From Ornithodoros turicata (taxonomy: Eukaryota; Arthropoda; Arachnida; Ixodida; Argasidae), in assembly GCF_037126465.1 (NCBI RefSeq), contig NC_088210.1, forward strand, positions 11,988,011 to 12,052,010: DNA of 64,000 bases, read 5' to 3'. The position numbers were made by a program, and so were the translations under genes. This document shows, one piece after another, positions 9,267 to 18,803 of the stretch. The notes beneath the pieces were generated by a model. That model saw only the letters and a program-made list of their open reading frames with translations. It searched no databases and was not told the origin of the DNA. Numbering within the stretch: position 1 is the first letter of the stretch; every line of letters starts with the position of its first letter.

Positions 9267-10792
9267 GTGAGTGTTGCCGTTCCTTGTCTTACCGGAAGAA
9301 GTTTGGTGGGGAGTTTGAAACTGTTTAGGTGGAGACGGACACGTAAAAAGTAAAGTCGCGCGTGGCATGTTGAATCTCCCGCACTTTTGCGACATATATG
9401 TCGCTTGGAGGGAACTCTGCAATGTAGTTGTGCTTTACCACGTTTTAATTCGATGTCGACATTCGTGTGACGCTGTCTTCGGTAACAATCTTGAAGTATC
9501 ACGTTTCATTTGTGGCACGTTTAATGTTGAATGTAAGACTATTAGTGTTGTTGTCGCGCGGAATTACAGAATTTGCGACCGTCTGCGTATATAGTAATTG
9601 TTGGAAAAAAGAGAAATAAAATAAGAAAAGACCGTGCCCGTTTTGGCTGGCGTGATCAATGATCTGGTTCGATGACGGGCTCTCGATTTACATCTGAGAT
9701 GTAGTGATGACGATATCCGTGATGTCGGTGATAATGACTCGGTGATATAAGATTCGTGCACAAGGAAGTGCCGATGAACACGATGAGTGTACTGACATTT
9801 TGCTTCGTGCAGCAGAAGCCTTCTTAACTTATTATAGAAAAGCGTTGAAGAATTCACTTTAGAATTTCTGACACTCTCGGCTAGGAACATGGCCCATAAG
9901 TAGCGTTCCTTGCGATGACAGTTGTTTAGTGGAATCTTTTTTTTTTTTAAACTGAGACTGTCACATACTGAAACTCAACTGTCAAAGTATATGTGTGACG
10001 ATCTGTTGTTTATTTAAACTTCGAGGACTTCGTGAAGCGCGGTTTCCGATTGCTCCGATGAAGGAAGCAACCTTGGATCCTCCCTTTCATTTCCTTTTTT
10101 TTAGCTTTAATCACGCCAAGAACAAAGTATGCCACGCAAAACGTCTTAGTCGCAATTTAACAAATTGCAAACAAATTCGCAAAAATAAAATCACGTCGCA
10201 ATCGGGGGGAAACTAATATGACGTCCCCATCCGCGTATATATATACTTCAACAGAAAGTGCAATCTTCGAGATGCTCGGGCCAACTTGATCTCTTCGCGC
10301 AGTTGCCTCGAATCTCAACGACGTTGCCGTTCGGTTAGACGATGCAAGAGACGTCAGCATTGCACTTTGCCGTCTTCGGGGATTCCCCGGGAGGAGGACG
10401 GCCACACGTTAAGCTTTCTCTATATATCCTGACGACTTTTATCCATCGAATCGAACCGCTCTAAGCATGTGTCGAAAGAATTTCAATGTCACACCGACAT
10501 ACATATCTGGTCGTCTGGCACGCTGCCTCTTAACTGCCGCGATTCGATGTCCGGCTTGGGGAAAAACAGGTTTGCGCGTTTAGAGTCGCGGTAGCCGCGG
10601 CGGCGTTCGGCTCGATGTATAATGATCACTTACGGGATCTAGGTAAGCCGCGTCGTCGGCGACTGACACTTTCTCCCGCACTGCGTGTCACAGCATGTGT
10701 CTGAGTGCATGGAGAGAGAGAGGAGGAAGGTTCGTGAGGCTGTATTCCGAGAGCGAATTCGGTTCCGCGAGCACAGGTTGTCTCATACCAAG
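9267..10792. other. Presumed intron 1 of the PDZ gene, otherwise empty
   Basis: It begins with the donor GTGAGT. No mobile element border, RNA gene or second exon was recognised to 10.79 kb. The intron, if real, must run on through the transposons that follow. Confidence 0.4.
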
Positions 10793-11185
10793 TACACTGA
10801 AAAGTGAAAAACACCCTTATGGGTGTAAATGGCTCGTCCTATAACTGACACCTCTTTATACACCTTATGGTCTCGAATACCCTTTTTTAGAGGGTGTATT
10901 CTGTGTAACAACACCCTTTGAAAGGGTGCTTTTCCTTGAAAATGCCTTCTTTTGCACCCTTTAAACACCCTTTTAGGAGTGTGTAAAACTATTAAACGCC
11001 CTCCTAAAAGGGTGTATAAAGGGTGCAAAAAACGGCATTTTCAAGGAAAAGCACCCTTTCAAAGGGTGTTTTACACGGAGTACACCCTCTAAAAAGGGCG
11101 CTCCAGACCATACGGTGTAAAAAGAGGTGTTAGTTATAGGACGAGCCATTTACACCCTTAAGGGTGTTTTTCAGTTTACAGTGTA
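10793..11185. mobile_element. Foldback MITE, family C (ACACCC-rich), about 390 bp
   Basis: Ends TACACTGAAAAGTG and TTTTTCAGTTTACAGTGTA. The two halves are near-complete complements and each half contains smaller hairpins (ACACCCTTATGGGTGT, ACACCCTTTGAAAGGGTG), so the palindrome is recursive. TA at both borders suggests a TA target. The second copy is at 31550-31938. Confidence 0.8.
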
Positions 11186-11323
11186 GGCACCTAAGCGATG
11201 TTTCTCGATCTCTGTATCAGGAAATGAGCGTTTTGTTTCGCAGCTTTTGGTGATAGCAATCTTGGCGCAACATTATGTGCACTATAAATATACGATGGAA
11301 GTCAACAGCCGCGAAAGTGTATA

Positions 11324-11500
11324 TACGCTCTTAAAAGACAACTTCGCTGTACACAGCCAGCACGCTGAAGGACGATAACTATTGCGGAGAAGGATACTGT
11401 TTATCACACCCGATTGGTGGAAAGTGTGAGGCGTAAGCTTTTCTATGTTAATTAGCGTAACTACACTGTTAAAAATGAGCTTCACCACATAGTACGTTTG
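11324..11500. mobile_element. Fragments of two MITE left ends
   Basis: 11324-11461 is a strongly diverged left half (CGCTCTTAAAAGACAACTTC). 11464-11500 is only a terminus (ACACTGTTAAAAATGAGCTT). Both abut the complete copy that follows. Confidence 0.5.
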
Positions 11501-11753
11501 TACACACTTAAAAATGAACTTCACCGCATAGCATGCTCCTAGCCAACCATAATCTCGAATGATACCGTTATCTGCCCTGGTTTGTTGAAAACGGTAGGCG
11601 TACGCCTTTTTTGTGACAATTATGAACAGCATAAGTGTCACAAAAAAGGCGTACACCTCCCATTTTCAACGAATCAGGGCAGATAACGATATCATTCGAG
11701 ATTATGGTTGGCTAGGAGCGTGCTATGCGGTGAAGTTCATTTTTAAGAGTGTA
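11501..11753. mobile_element. Foldback MITE, A type, complete
   Basis: TACACACTTAAAAATGAACT to TTTTTAAGAGTGTA, with both arms and the core intact. Confidence 0.85.
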
Positions 11754-12110
11754 ACCAACCGTCATCTCGAATGACATCGTTCTCTTGGTCGAAATCGGGT
11801 GGCGTGCGCCTTTTTGTGACACTTGCACCCTCTACGCATCTCCACCCTTCATCCTCTATCCTCCATCCGTCCGTCCTTCTTTTTTGGGGGGCTATAGTCG
11901 TGACGACGACCACTTCTGTGTGGCCAACAACGGCGAGCCGGTCCTGCCATCCCCCCCCTCCCAATTTGTGACACTTGTACAGTTATGATGATCGTCACAA
12001 AAAAAAAGGCGTACGCCCCGTGCTTTCCACGAATCAGGTATGATAACGGTATCATTCTGGGCAATGGCCGGCCCTCAGCGTGCTATGCGGTGAAGTTATG
12101 TTTTAAGAGT
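11754..12110. mobile_element. MITE, A type, split by a LINE tail
   Basis: Left arm from 'accaaccgtcatctcgaatg' (the terminus merges with the previous copy), then the loop TTTTTGTGACACTTG, a 139-bp insert, the loop repeated, and the right arm to GTTTTAAGAGTG at about 12110. The split is flanked by a perfect 13-bp duplication. Confidence 0.75.
11826..11964 (+). mobile_element. Severely 5'-truncated LINE 3' tail with 13-bp target duplication
   Basis: The insert starts 'caccctctacgcatctcc', passes a T/G run, then the shared tail 'tagtcgtgacgacgacc' to 'aacggcgagccgg', and a C run. TTTGTGACACTTG flanks it exactly (11813-11825 and 11965-11977). This is a clean case of target-primed reverse transcription. 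Confidence 0.85.
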
Positions 12111-12111
12111 G

Positions 12112-12197
12112 ATACATAAGTGTCACAAGAGGTGTACACGCCACCGGTTTTCAACTAATCCGGGGCGAGAACGGTGTCATTCGGGATGATAATTGGC
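12112..12197. mobile_element. MITE right-arm fragment
   Basis: Loop 'ataagtgtcacaagag', then GTTTTCAACTAATC and the GGGATGATAATTGGCTA block. It lacks the terminus and abuts the next copy. Confidence 0.55.
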
Positions 12198-12440
12198 TAC
12201 ACTCTAAAAACAGGGCTTCACCACGTAGCACGCTCGTTGCCAACCATCATCCCGAATGACAACGTTCTCTCCCTTGATTTGATGAAAACCAGGGGCGTAC
12301 ACCTTTTTGTGGCAATTATATTAACTACATAATGCCACAAAAATGGCGTACGCCCCCCGTTTTCAGCAAATCATGGGAAGGAACGGTGTCACTCAGGATG
12401 ATGGTTGGCTAGGAGCGTGCTATGTGGTGAAGCCCTGTTT
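12198..12440. mobile_element. Foldback MITE, A/B intermediate, complete
   Basis: TACACTCTAAAAACAGGGCT to GTGAAGCCCTGTTTA. The arms use GAATGACAACGTTCTCTCCC, a subfamily also seen at 16.1 and 48.6 kb. Confidence 0.75.
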
Positions 12441-12536
12441 ACAAGCCGACGTCCCGTTTGGCTGAACTTTCTCCAGTTTTTTTTTTCCTTTCGTCTAATA
12501 AATATATTCCCCCACACCCACCCCTGTTTACACACA

Positions 12537-12756
12537 CACGCTATTAGAAATGAACTTCACCGCATAGCACGCTCCTAGCCAACCATAATCTCGAATGATT
12601 TCGTTTTTGTGGCAATTATGAATAGCATAAGTGTCACAAAAAAAGGCGTACTCCTCCCGTTTTCAACAAATCAGGGCAGATAACGATATGATTGGCAATA
12701 ATGGTTGGCTAGGAGCGCGTGCTATGCGATGCTGAAGCTTATTTTTAAGAGTGCGA
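12537..12756. mobile_element. Foldback MITE, A type, left-arm deletion
   Basis: Left end CACGCTATTAGAAATGAACT; a deletion removes the left CGTTATCTG-to-core part. The right arm is complete to TTTTTAAGAGTG. Confidence 0.7.
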
Positions 12757-13153
12757 CTGTTTTAACAGTGATCTTGCGATTCAAAGGCCAGTTTCCAAGC
12801 AAATAACACCGTAGTTTGAAAATATGTCAGATGTTATATTATATTATGACCTGGAAGACTTTAAAGATCCTATAGAACAGCGCAACCCGTTTCAAAGAAT
12901 GTGAAATGAAGGCTGCAAGATGATAACGGGCGCCTTTCTGTGCATTAAATTAGTTTGCGAAACTGATACGGTCTTCGAGATCGCCGTTATACAAGCGCTT
13001 GTGTCACCTTTCGTCTACTGTGATGGCAGGAATACGTGAAAGCTGCAGAAAGCGGAAAGTATGCCCAAGGTCCCCCACAAGTTGAAAAATATAGCCGGTA
13101 GGCATTGCGTTCAGGTCGTATTCTGTGCTCGTCGTTAGCTCCCTGGACTGTGT
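12757..13153. other. Intergenic, nothing recognised
   Basis: No border, repeat or coding signal seen. Confidence 0.4.
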
Positions 13154-13154
13154 C

Positions 13155-13339
13155 CTACACTCTTAAAAATGAACTTCTGCGTGTAGCACGCTCCTAGCCA
13201 ACGATCATTTCGAATGATATCGTTATCTGCCCTGACTTGTTGAAGACGGGAGGAGTACGCCTTTTTTGTGACACTGATGCTGTTCATAATTGTCACAAAA
13301 AGGCGTAGCACCCACCACCACCATCATTTTTAAGAGTGT
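13155..13339. mobile_element. MITE, A type, right arm replaced by a (CAC)n tail
   Basis: Left arm and loop TCATAATTGTCACAAAAAGG are intact. After 'gcgtag' comes CACCCACCACCACCATC and then only the terminus ATTTTTAAGAGTGTA. This suggests a tail-type insertion followed by loss of the right arm. Confidence 0.65.
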
Positions 13340-13379
13340 AGAATCGCTAACGAAAGAATCAAAAGTGTGTGTATTGCCA

Positions 13380-13525
13380 ACGACAACAACAACAATTGCA
13401 TGAATGACGATGAGATGAGGTGACTCACCGCACCAATTGCGCATACCCCAGTGCATGTGGGTTAATACATGAGTGGGATGAGGATGTATTGTCAGGCTAT
13501 CCACACTGTTTAGAAACTGCTCTAC
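13380..13525 (-). mobile_element. LINE 3'-end remnant with (AAC)n
   Basis: 'gacaacaacaacaattg' followed by 'atgacgatgagatgaggtg' and 'actcaccgc'. The same order occurs in reverse-strand LINE ends at about 21.83 and 58.87 kb. Too short to show coding sequence. Confidence 0.35.
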
Positions 13526-13997
13526 AAATGTGGTTTATCTTACACCCTTGTCTTGTGGCAAGGTCTATATCGGTCAGACGGGTAGATGCATCAACGTACG
13601 CACAAAAGAACATCAAACGACACTCAAGTCTGGAGTGTGTGTGTGGGGGGGGGGGGGGGAGGGGGATAATCTACCGGCACATTGTCGTGGGTGCGGATGT
13701 TTTCCTTTCCTTGATCAAGTGGAGATTATTGGTCGAGGCCGCACGAAATGTGGAAGAGAGATAATTGACGCCTATCAAATGTGTAGGCATGGAATGAGTC
13801 ATTTGTGTAAGTGTTCCCTGCTTATATCATTATCAGAGAAACAATTCGGTTTCCTGCAAGGGCCGCGATGTGCTTCTTGGCAGGTGTGTTTACGCTCTGT
13901 ATTCGATCTTCACCTTTCAGTTGGCTTTTGGGCAGTTTTTGGCCGCTGCACGGCGCAGGTGCGTGTTGCTCTGCCGAAAAACACTTTGTGCCATTAA
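13526..13997 (+). pseudogene. Penelope-like element, GIY-YIG endonuclease domain (5'-truncated)
   Basis: The frame gives VYLTPLSCGKVYIGQTGRC, with VY near the start and YIG at residues 13-15, then NVRTKEH with the expected catalytic arginine, the cysteine/histidine cluster LPAHCRGCGC, and REIIDAY with the expected glutamate. That order is characteristic of the GIY-YIG nuclease at the C-terminus of Penelope-like retroelements, where it follows the reverse transcriptase. The RT is missing here. A poly-G expansion with a G-rich spacer (about 13640-13662) separates the helix from the Cys/His cluster and probably destroys function. The frame runs past the usual end near 13855 without a stop. It is followed by a 3' region seen again at 48.42-48.53 kb. 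Confidence 0.8.
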
Positions 13998-14059
13998 ACT
14001 GTTGCTAGTCCCAGCGAGTCGTTGGTTCCTCACCTCTGTCTTGTCCGCGTTTTATGCGC

Positions 14060-14097
14060 TGGTTTTAAAGGAGATATGAACTGTACAAAGCGAGCCC
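14060..14097 (+). mobile_element. Penelope-like 3' region, upstream part
   Basis: 'aaaggagatatgaactgtac' corresponds to 'aaaggggctatgaactctac' at about 48.42 kb. It is interrupted by the MITE that starts at 14098. Confidence 0.55.
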
Positions 14098-14401
14098 ACA
14101 CTCTTAAAAATGAACTTCACCGCATAGCACGCTCCTAGCCAACCATCATCTCGAATGATATCGTTATCTTCCCTGATTTGCTGAAAACGGGAGGCGTACG
14201 CCTTTTTGTGACAATTATGAACAGCATAAGTGTCACAACAACAACAACAACAATAAATGAAGAAGTGATGATGACATGGTGCAAAAAAAAAAAAAAAGCG
14301 TACGCCTCCCGTTTTTAGCAAATCAGGGCAGATAACGATGTCATTCGAGATTATGGTTGGCTGGGAGCGTGCTATGCGGTGAAGTTCATTTTTAACAGTG
14401 C
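14098..14401. mobile_element. Foldback MITE, A type, inserted in the Penelope-like 3' region
   Basis: ACACTCTTAAAAATGAACTT to CATTTTTAACAGTG. The loop carries an extra 48 bp: five CAA repeats, 'taaatgaagaagtgatgat' and an A15 run (about 14237-14296). The locus at 48.44 kb lacks this MITE and serves as an empty site. Confidence 0.8.
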
Positions 14402-14560
14402 ACCGACTGTGTCGGCTCCAAACGGCGATTTCAACGTGTTGTCTGTGACACCTTTTGTATAGGTGAATTTGATAGGTGCGTACTTTCAGCACATAGCACA
14501 CTCTTAGCCAACCATCTTCCCTAATGACAACGTTCTCGCCCATGATTCTACACTACTCGT
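14402..14560 (+). mobile_element. Penelope-like 3' region fused to a MITE left arm
   Basis: 'accgactgtgtcggctcc' to 'gaatttgataggtgcgta' matches 48452-48528. At 14482 the sequence passes into MITE arm blocks (AGCACACTCTTAGCCAACC). The same junction exists at about 48530, so the fusion predates the two copies. Confidence 0.6.
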
Positions 14561-14634
14561 ACATTCTACACATTACCACGCGGAAACGTCCCATGTAATC
14601 ATCACTTCTCCTTCATTTACTGTTGTTGTGCACA

Positions 14635-14775
14635 TTAGCTTCACCGCGTAACGTGCTGAAGGCCAACCGTTGCAGGGAACGATACCGTTTTCACTCCCTA
14701 TTCAAAACGCCGAGCATACGTCTTTTCGTGACAATTAACATAACCGCATGAGTGTCACAAAAAGGGTGTAAGGTC
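14635..14775. mobile_element. Strongly decayed MITE
   Basis: CTTCACCGCGTAACGTGCTG, GCCAACCGTTGC and a loop 'catgagtgtcacaaaaagg' remain. No right arm. Confidence 0.45.
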
Positions 14776-16090
14776 AGAGCCCGTATACACTATAGGTTCC
14801 GGTCTTATTCAGCCGAGCTGTCAAGCCAACCGAGCTGTCAACCCATCAAAATTTGCTGATTACGTTTATGCTGTATCTCGCAACAGTCATCGATCACATT
14901 TATCTCGTCCACATACTCGCGTGGCGTGAGTTAAGGTGCTGGAACTTACGGTGACGTCACCGCGGAACCGGAACCGGATGTAAACATGTCGTCTGTTTTT
15001 CTTGCAAAAACGGGAATTAGCCGAGGCGAGATCCATCCAAGAATGGCACACGTACCTTTAGCGCCCTTAGTATTTTTTTTTTGTTTTTTTGCCATTATGT
15101 GACAATGCAGCGCTACAATAGAAATGATAGATCTCTTACGGGCAGGCCCAGGGGACCACTAATCTTCTTGATTCCTTCTGCCGTTGTTCTTGTTCGCTCA
15201 TCTTTCTCTTATGGGACGCGCCTCGGTGCATAATATTAGTCCAGTATAGATGGCTTTATTAATGGGAAGCTTGACGTGTGCACGGGTGCTTTCGGGCTCA
15301 CTGTATTATATTCTGTGAAGCACGTCGCCTATATACGCATAATGTGATTAATGTACCATTCATCACGTCGTACTCTTATACGTCGCAGCATCATAATAAG
15401 AAATGTACTGTGACGAAAGAAAGAAAGGAAAAAGAGTGACACAAACGCATCGGCCTCCTCAACGCCCAAGAAACGATGAAATTCAGATCAGATGGGCCCC
15501 GGTTCGAATCCGGTTCTTCCTGAGTCCGTTTGAGTACGAAAGGAAAGGGGATAAAAACCGGACTGTTTGGTATTCCGTGATAAACAGTCCATGATATAAG
15601 AATACAATTTAGTTCGTTATCAGAGTAAAAAGTTCGTTTTCCTCGTAGAACGGCGAAGACGCAGAGGTGCTGGTGTTGAAGGACATCGACCCTGAAATTG
15701 AGAAACACGGAGAACAACACGTCACGGACAGTTATCAAATTAACTTATCGGAATTAATTACTTTTAGGCTACTTAATTAGCGTATATCTAAACACCTTCA
15801 GAAATGAGTAACTGTATAGCTGCAATTTAACTACACTTTGCCTTTGACTTGTACTCAAGGGACAGTTCCTTGCCGTCGTGTTTTACGGGAGTTCGTTTTA
15901 AACGTATGTCTACAGTATTTGTCCTTTAAAATAATATTAATGATAATAATTTATTTTAAAAGTCTGTGGCTTCTCAACTGCGTTCAAGTTTTCCATTTCG
16001 CGTGTCTGATTTGTACATATTTTACAGTTAATTTAGAACATAATACGTTCAAACGGGGTGCGAACTGCGCATGCGCACGCTCATCACACC
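14776..16090. other. Intergenic, one tRNA-B-box-like motif
   Basis: Nothing coding was recognised. GGTTCGAATCC near 15505 resembles a Pol III B box, but no A box or SINE body is attached. An AT-rich part at 15.9 kb contains no border. Confidence 0.4.
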
Positions 16091-16329
16091 TAAATTCTAA
16101 AAACAGAGCTTAACTGCATAGTACGCCCTTAGCCGACCATCATCCCGAATGACAACGTTCTCTCCCTTAATTTGATGATAACGTGGGGCGTACGCAATTA
16201 TGAACTGCATAATGCCACAAAAATGGCGTACGCCCCCGTTTTCAGCAAATCAGGGGAAAGAACCATGTCACTCGGGATGATAGTTGGCTAGGAGCGTACT
16301 ATGGGGTGAAGTTAATTTTTAAGAGTTTA
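16091..16329. mobile_element. Foldback MITE, diverged, near complete
   Basis: Left 'taaattctaaaaacagagct', right GTTAATTTTTAAGAGTTTA. The left core is shortened (GGCGTACGCAATTATG), the right core is intact. GACAACGTTCTCTCCC subfamily. Confidence 0.7.
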
Positions 16330-17392
16330 GCATAAATTTAATTTTTTATGCCACAAAATTACTAATTATACGCCAGTGTTGAATGTGCTGTCTGCTCCCG
16401 CGTTCCGTTCAGGTATTCTGTGTTCGCAAACATTCATTGATTGATTGATCGATTTCAAGAATAAATAAACAGACATTCATGTCATATAGCCTCTCATCGA
16501 GTAGCCTCTATAGCCTCTCAGAGTATCGTATGTAATGTGTGGCCACTTTAAACGCACACAGCCTGAAGTAATGAAGTAATTCAAAGCTAGCTTAAGTACA
16601 TTTGACGAGTATAACTGTCACTCAATAATTTTTTTTACTTCGAGTAAATTATCCTGGACTTACAGATAGTGTCAGAGTCATGTAACTGTACAGAACTCTG
16701 GTGTCGAGTTTATAGATGCCGTTTTTTTCTAGTTTATCTCAAAAGCTATGACGTAACTTACAGTCGAGTATAAAATCAGTCTCTAGGCTCCGTACTGTTT
16801 GTTTCGAAGGAGCCGTCGCTAGGCTGTCGACTGATTTTGAGATTGGACTTTTATTCGACTGTATAAGTTACGTCAAGAGTCAGCTGAGTCTCTTGCTCGT
16901 GTGCTTTCGATAGCTACGCGAGGCCAAGTAAAGCACACGCTCCTCCGACTGATTTATTGTCCGGAAAAAACCGTATTTCTCGTCCGACGCGAACATAAGG
17001 TGCGCGACAGGCGCAAATATTTATAGGATCAGAATATTTTGCAGGTTGTCCCAACTGGCTCTGTTTATTTACCAAGCGCGACTTCCGAGTATGTTCCCGT
17101 CCTTGCTTAACGAACTGTCACGAAGTTTTTTTTTGATTGAATGCTGTTTAAAATTGGTATAATACATCTACGAGCAACAAAATAAATCGTAAAACGTGAG
17201 AATACGAGAGGGTCGGCGGCACAAGTAAAAGCCCAAGCAATTAAGTTAATTGCTAGTAATAAATTTCGTATTCGTGCCGCCAACGTCGTCATCATCCGCG
17301 GCACACCGTATTGAGACGTAAATGTGTGCGACGTATTACGACGATGTGACGATACGACGTAAGATACGAAGTGTAATAAAAAAGAAACATCC
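16330..17392. other. Intergenic with one small inverted repeat
   Basis: TGACGTAACTTACAGTCGA (about 16749) and its diverged complement near 16870 bracket about 130 bp. No target duplication was identified. The rest is unrecognised; the LINE at 17.4 kb may begin upstream of its first visible ATG. Confidence 0.35.
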
Positions 17393-17713
17393 ATGCCACG
17401 GCAGATTACGTCATTGTTTCACAGGCTCCGGCTCAATGTACCATACAGTGCAAGACTCCTGTACAGGCTTGGGAAGGCGGACTCTCCTAATTGTCCAGTC
17501 TGTGGCTCAATCGAAGACGTCGAACATATTATAGTTACGTGCCCAAGATACTCTGAGTGTTGTGACAGACTTGTAGCCGCGTTAGGCCGGGTTGACAATC
17601 GACCCTTCGGAGTGCAGAAGGTGCTGGGCCCATGGCCAATGAGCACTCAACTGCCAGCTTTGCGAGCCGTTACACAGTTTTTAAGGGACACCAAGCTGTT
17701 AGATGGGCTATGA
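17393..17713 (+). pseudogene. Non-LTR retrotransposon ORF2, C-terminal end
   Basis: 107 codons. FHRLRLNV, typical of the run-up to the knuckle in these LINEs, is at residues 9-16. C34, C37, H45 and C50 form C-x2-C-x7-H-x4-C, and GPWP precedes the C-terminus. The ORF ends at TGA (17711-17713) and is followed by an untranslated end. It is 5'-truncated, with no RT or RNase H left. The GPWP and RDTKLLDGL region parallels the LINE ends at 32.4 and 46.9 kb, which places them in related families. Confidence 0.75.
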
Positions 17714-17880
17714 CCTGTCTGTGGCGTTCGTCGCCGCTTCGGGACATCTCCAGTGGGTGATGGTGGATGTGTCTGGAATTCCTTTCCTTAGGTGATCTGG
17801 GGTAACCGGCCCTCGTGATGAGGGCTACAATCCCCATTTTTTTTTCTTTCTTTCAATCAATCAATCAATAAAAAAAACTT
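17714..17880 (+). mobile_element. 3' untranslated end of the LINE at 17.4 kb
   Basis: Runs from the stop through 'gaggcgttcgtcgccg'-type sequence and a short stem (CCGGCCCTCGTGATGAGGGC) to a T run and a (CAAT)n AATAAA tail at about 17853-17875. The tetranucleotide tail marks the 3' end. Confidence 0.6.
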
Positions 17881-18373
17881 TCAACACTCTGAGTTGCGCG
17901 TTATATGAATAGCATGAAAAGTAAATAACATTTGTACTCCAGAAACTTGAGGTAATTTTAGTGCATCGATATCAATCGATCGTCCCGGAAATCTTCCTTA
18001 TTTCCTGCCTTCTCCTTATTCAATAAAGGCGATCTTTCTTTCTTTTTCTTCCTTTTTTTTTCTTCTTTGCATGCTTCCGTACACACGAGCGGGGAGCGGT
18101 TCCACCTGCGTTCGCTTTCGGACTTCGGGATGAGGTAGGCACTCCTCGATCCTGTGTCTCAGGCAGCTGTGTATGCGTATTATGCGCTTCGCAGAAAGCC
18201 GTATTACTTATCCGCTCGTTCAGTTGATTTTTATTAGCTTCGTACGTGACGGTATAATGCTCTGAAAATGTATAGGGTGGAATACCCGGTAGGAAATGCT
18301 TCCCGTTGTAGGTTCTTACCTAGTAAGTACCAGGTGAGCGATACACCAGTTACAAACACTACAATTAGCACAC
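17881..18373. other. Intergenic, nothing recognised
   Basis: T-rich tracts near 18.05 kb, no border or coding signal. Confidence 0.4.
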
Positions 18374-18767
18374 TGCACTCTTAAAAATGAACTTCACCAC
18401 ATAGCACGCCCCAAGCCAACCATCATCCCGAGTGACATCGTTCTCTCACATGATTTGTGGAAAACGGGAGGCGTACGCCTTTTTGTGACAATTAACATTT
18501 CTGCATAAGTGTCACAAAAAGGCGTACGCCTCCCGTTTTCAATAAATCAAGGAAGGGAACGATATCACCCAGGATGATGGTTGGCTGGGAGCGTGCTATG
18601 TGGTGAAGTTCATTTTTAAGACATATGTCGGCACAGTTCCCTTAGAAGTCGGCCCAGGACGCACATTCCCCCAGGGCGTCAGTCGTGACGTTGCCCGCAT
18701 ACGTGAGGCCGACAACGGCAAGCCCTACCACCATCACCACCACCACCACCTCATTTTTAAGAGTGTG
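18374..18767. mobile_element. Foldback MITE, A type, complete but split by a SINE in its right terminus
   Basis: GCACTCTTAAAAATGAACTT at the left; both arms with intact GGCGTACGCC. The right terminus is written twice as TCATTTTTAAG on either side of a 130-bp SINE 3' end. Confidence 0.9.
18621..18750 (+). mobile_element. tRNA-derived SINE, 5'-truncated, 11-bp target duplication
   Basis: Begins 'acatatgtcggcacag', then 'gaagtcggcccaggacgc', 'agtcgtgacgttgccc', 'gacaacggcaagccc' and a (CAC)n tail. TCATTTTTAAG flanks it exactly (18610-18620 and 18751-18761). The whole tRNA head is missing. Confidence 0.9.
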
Positions 18768-18803
18768 AGTAGGGTAATTACAAGACAGTGAAGCAGAAAA
18801 AAT

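Noticed and set aside
13874..13997. Continuation of the Penelope-like protein past the GIY-YIG domain
   Set aside because: The tail after about residue 109 has no family features and reads like untranslated sequence with a lost stop.
14052..14543. 163-codon reverse frame
   Set aside because: Lies across a palindromic MITE; reading frames across such elements mirror each other and carry no conserved protein.
15495..15520. tRNA or SINE at the GGTTCGAATCC motif
   Set aside because: No A box, acceptor stem or SINE body found.
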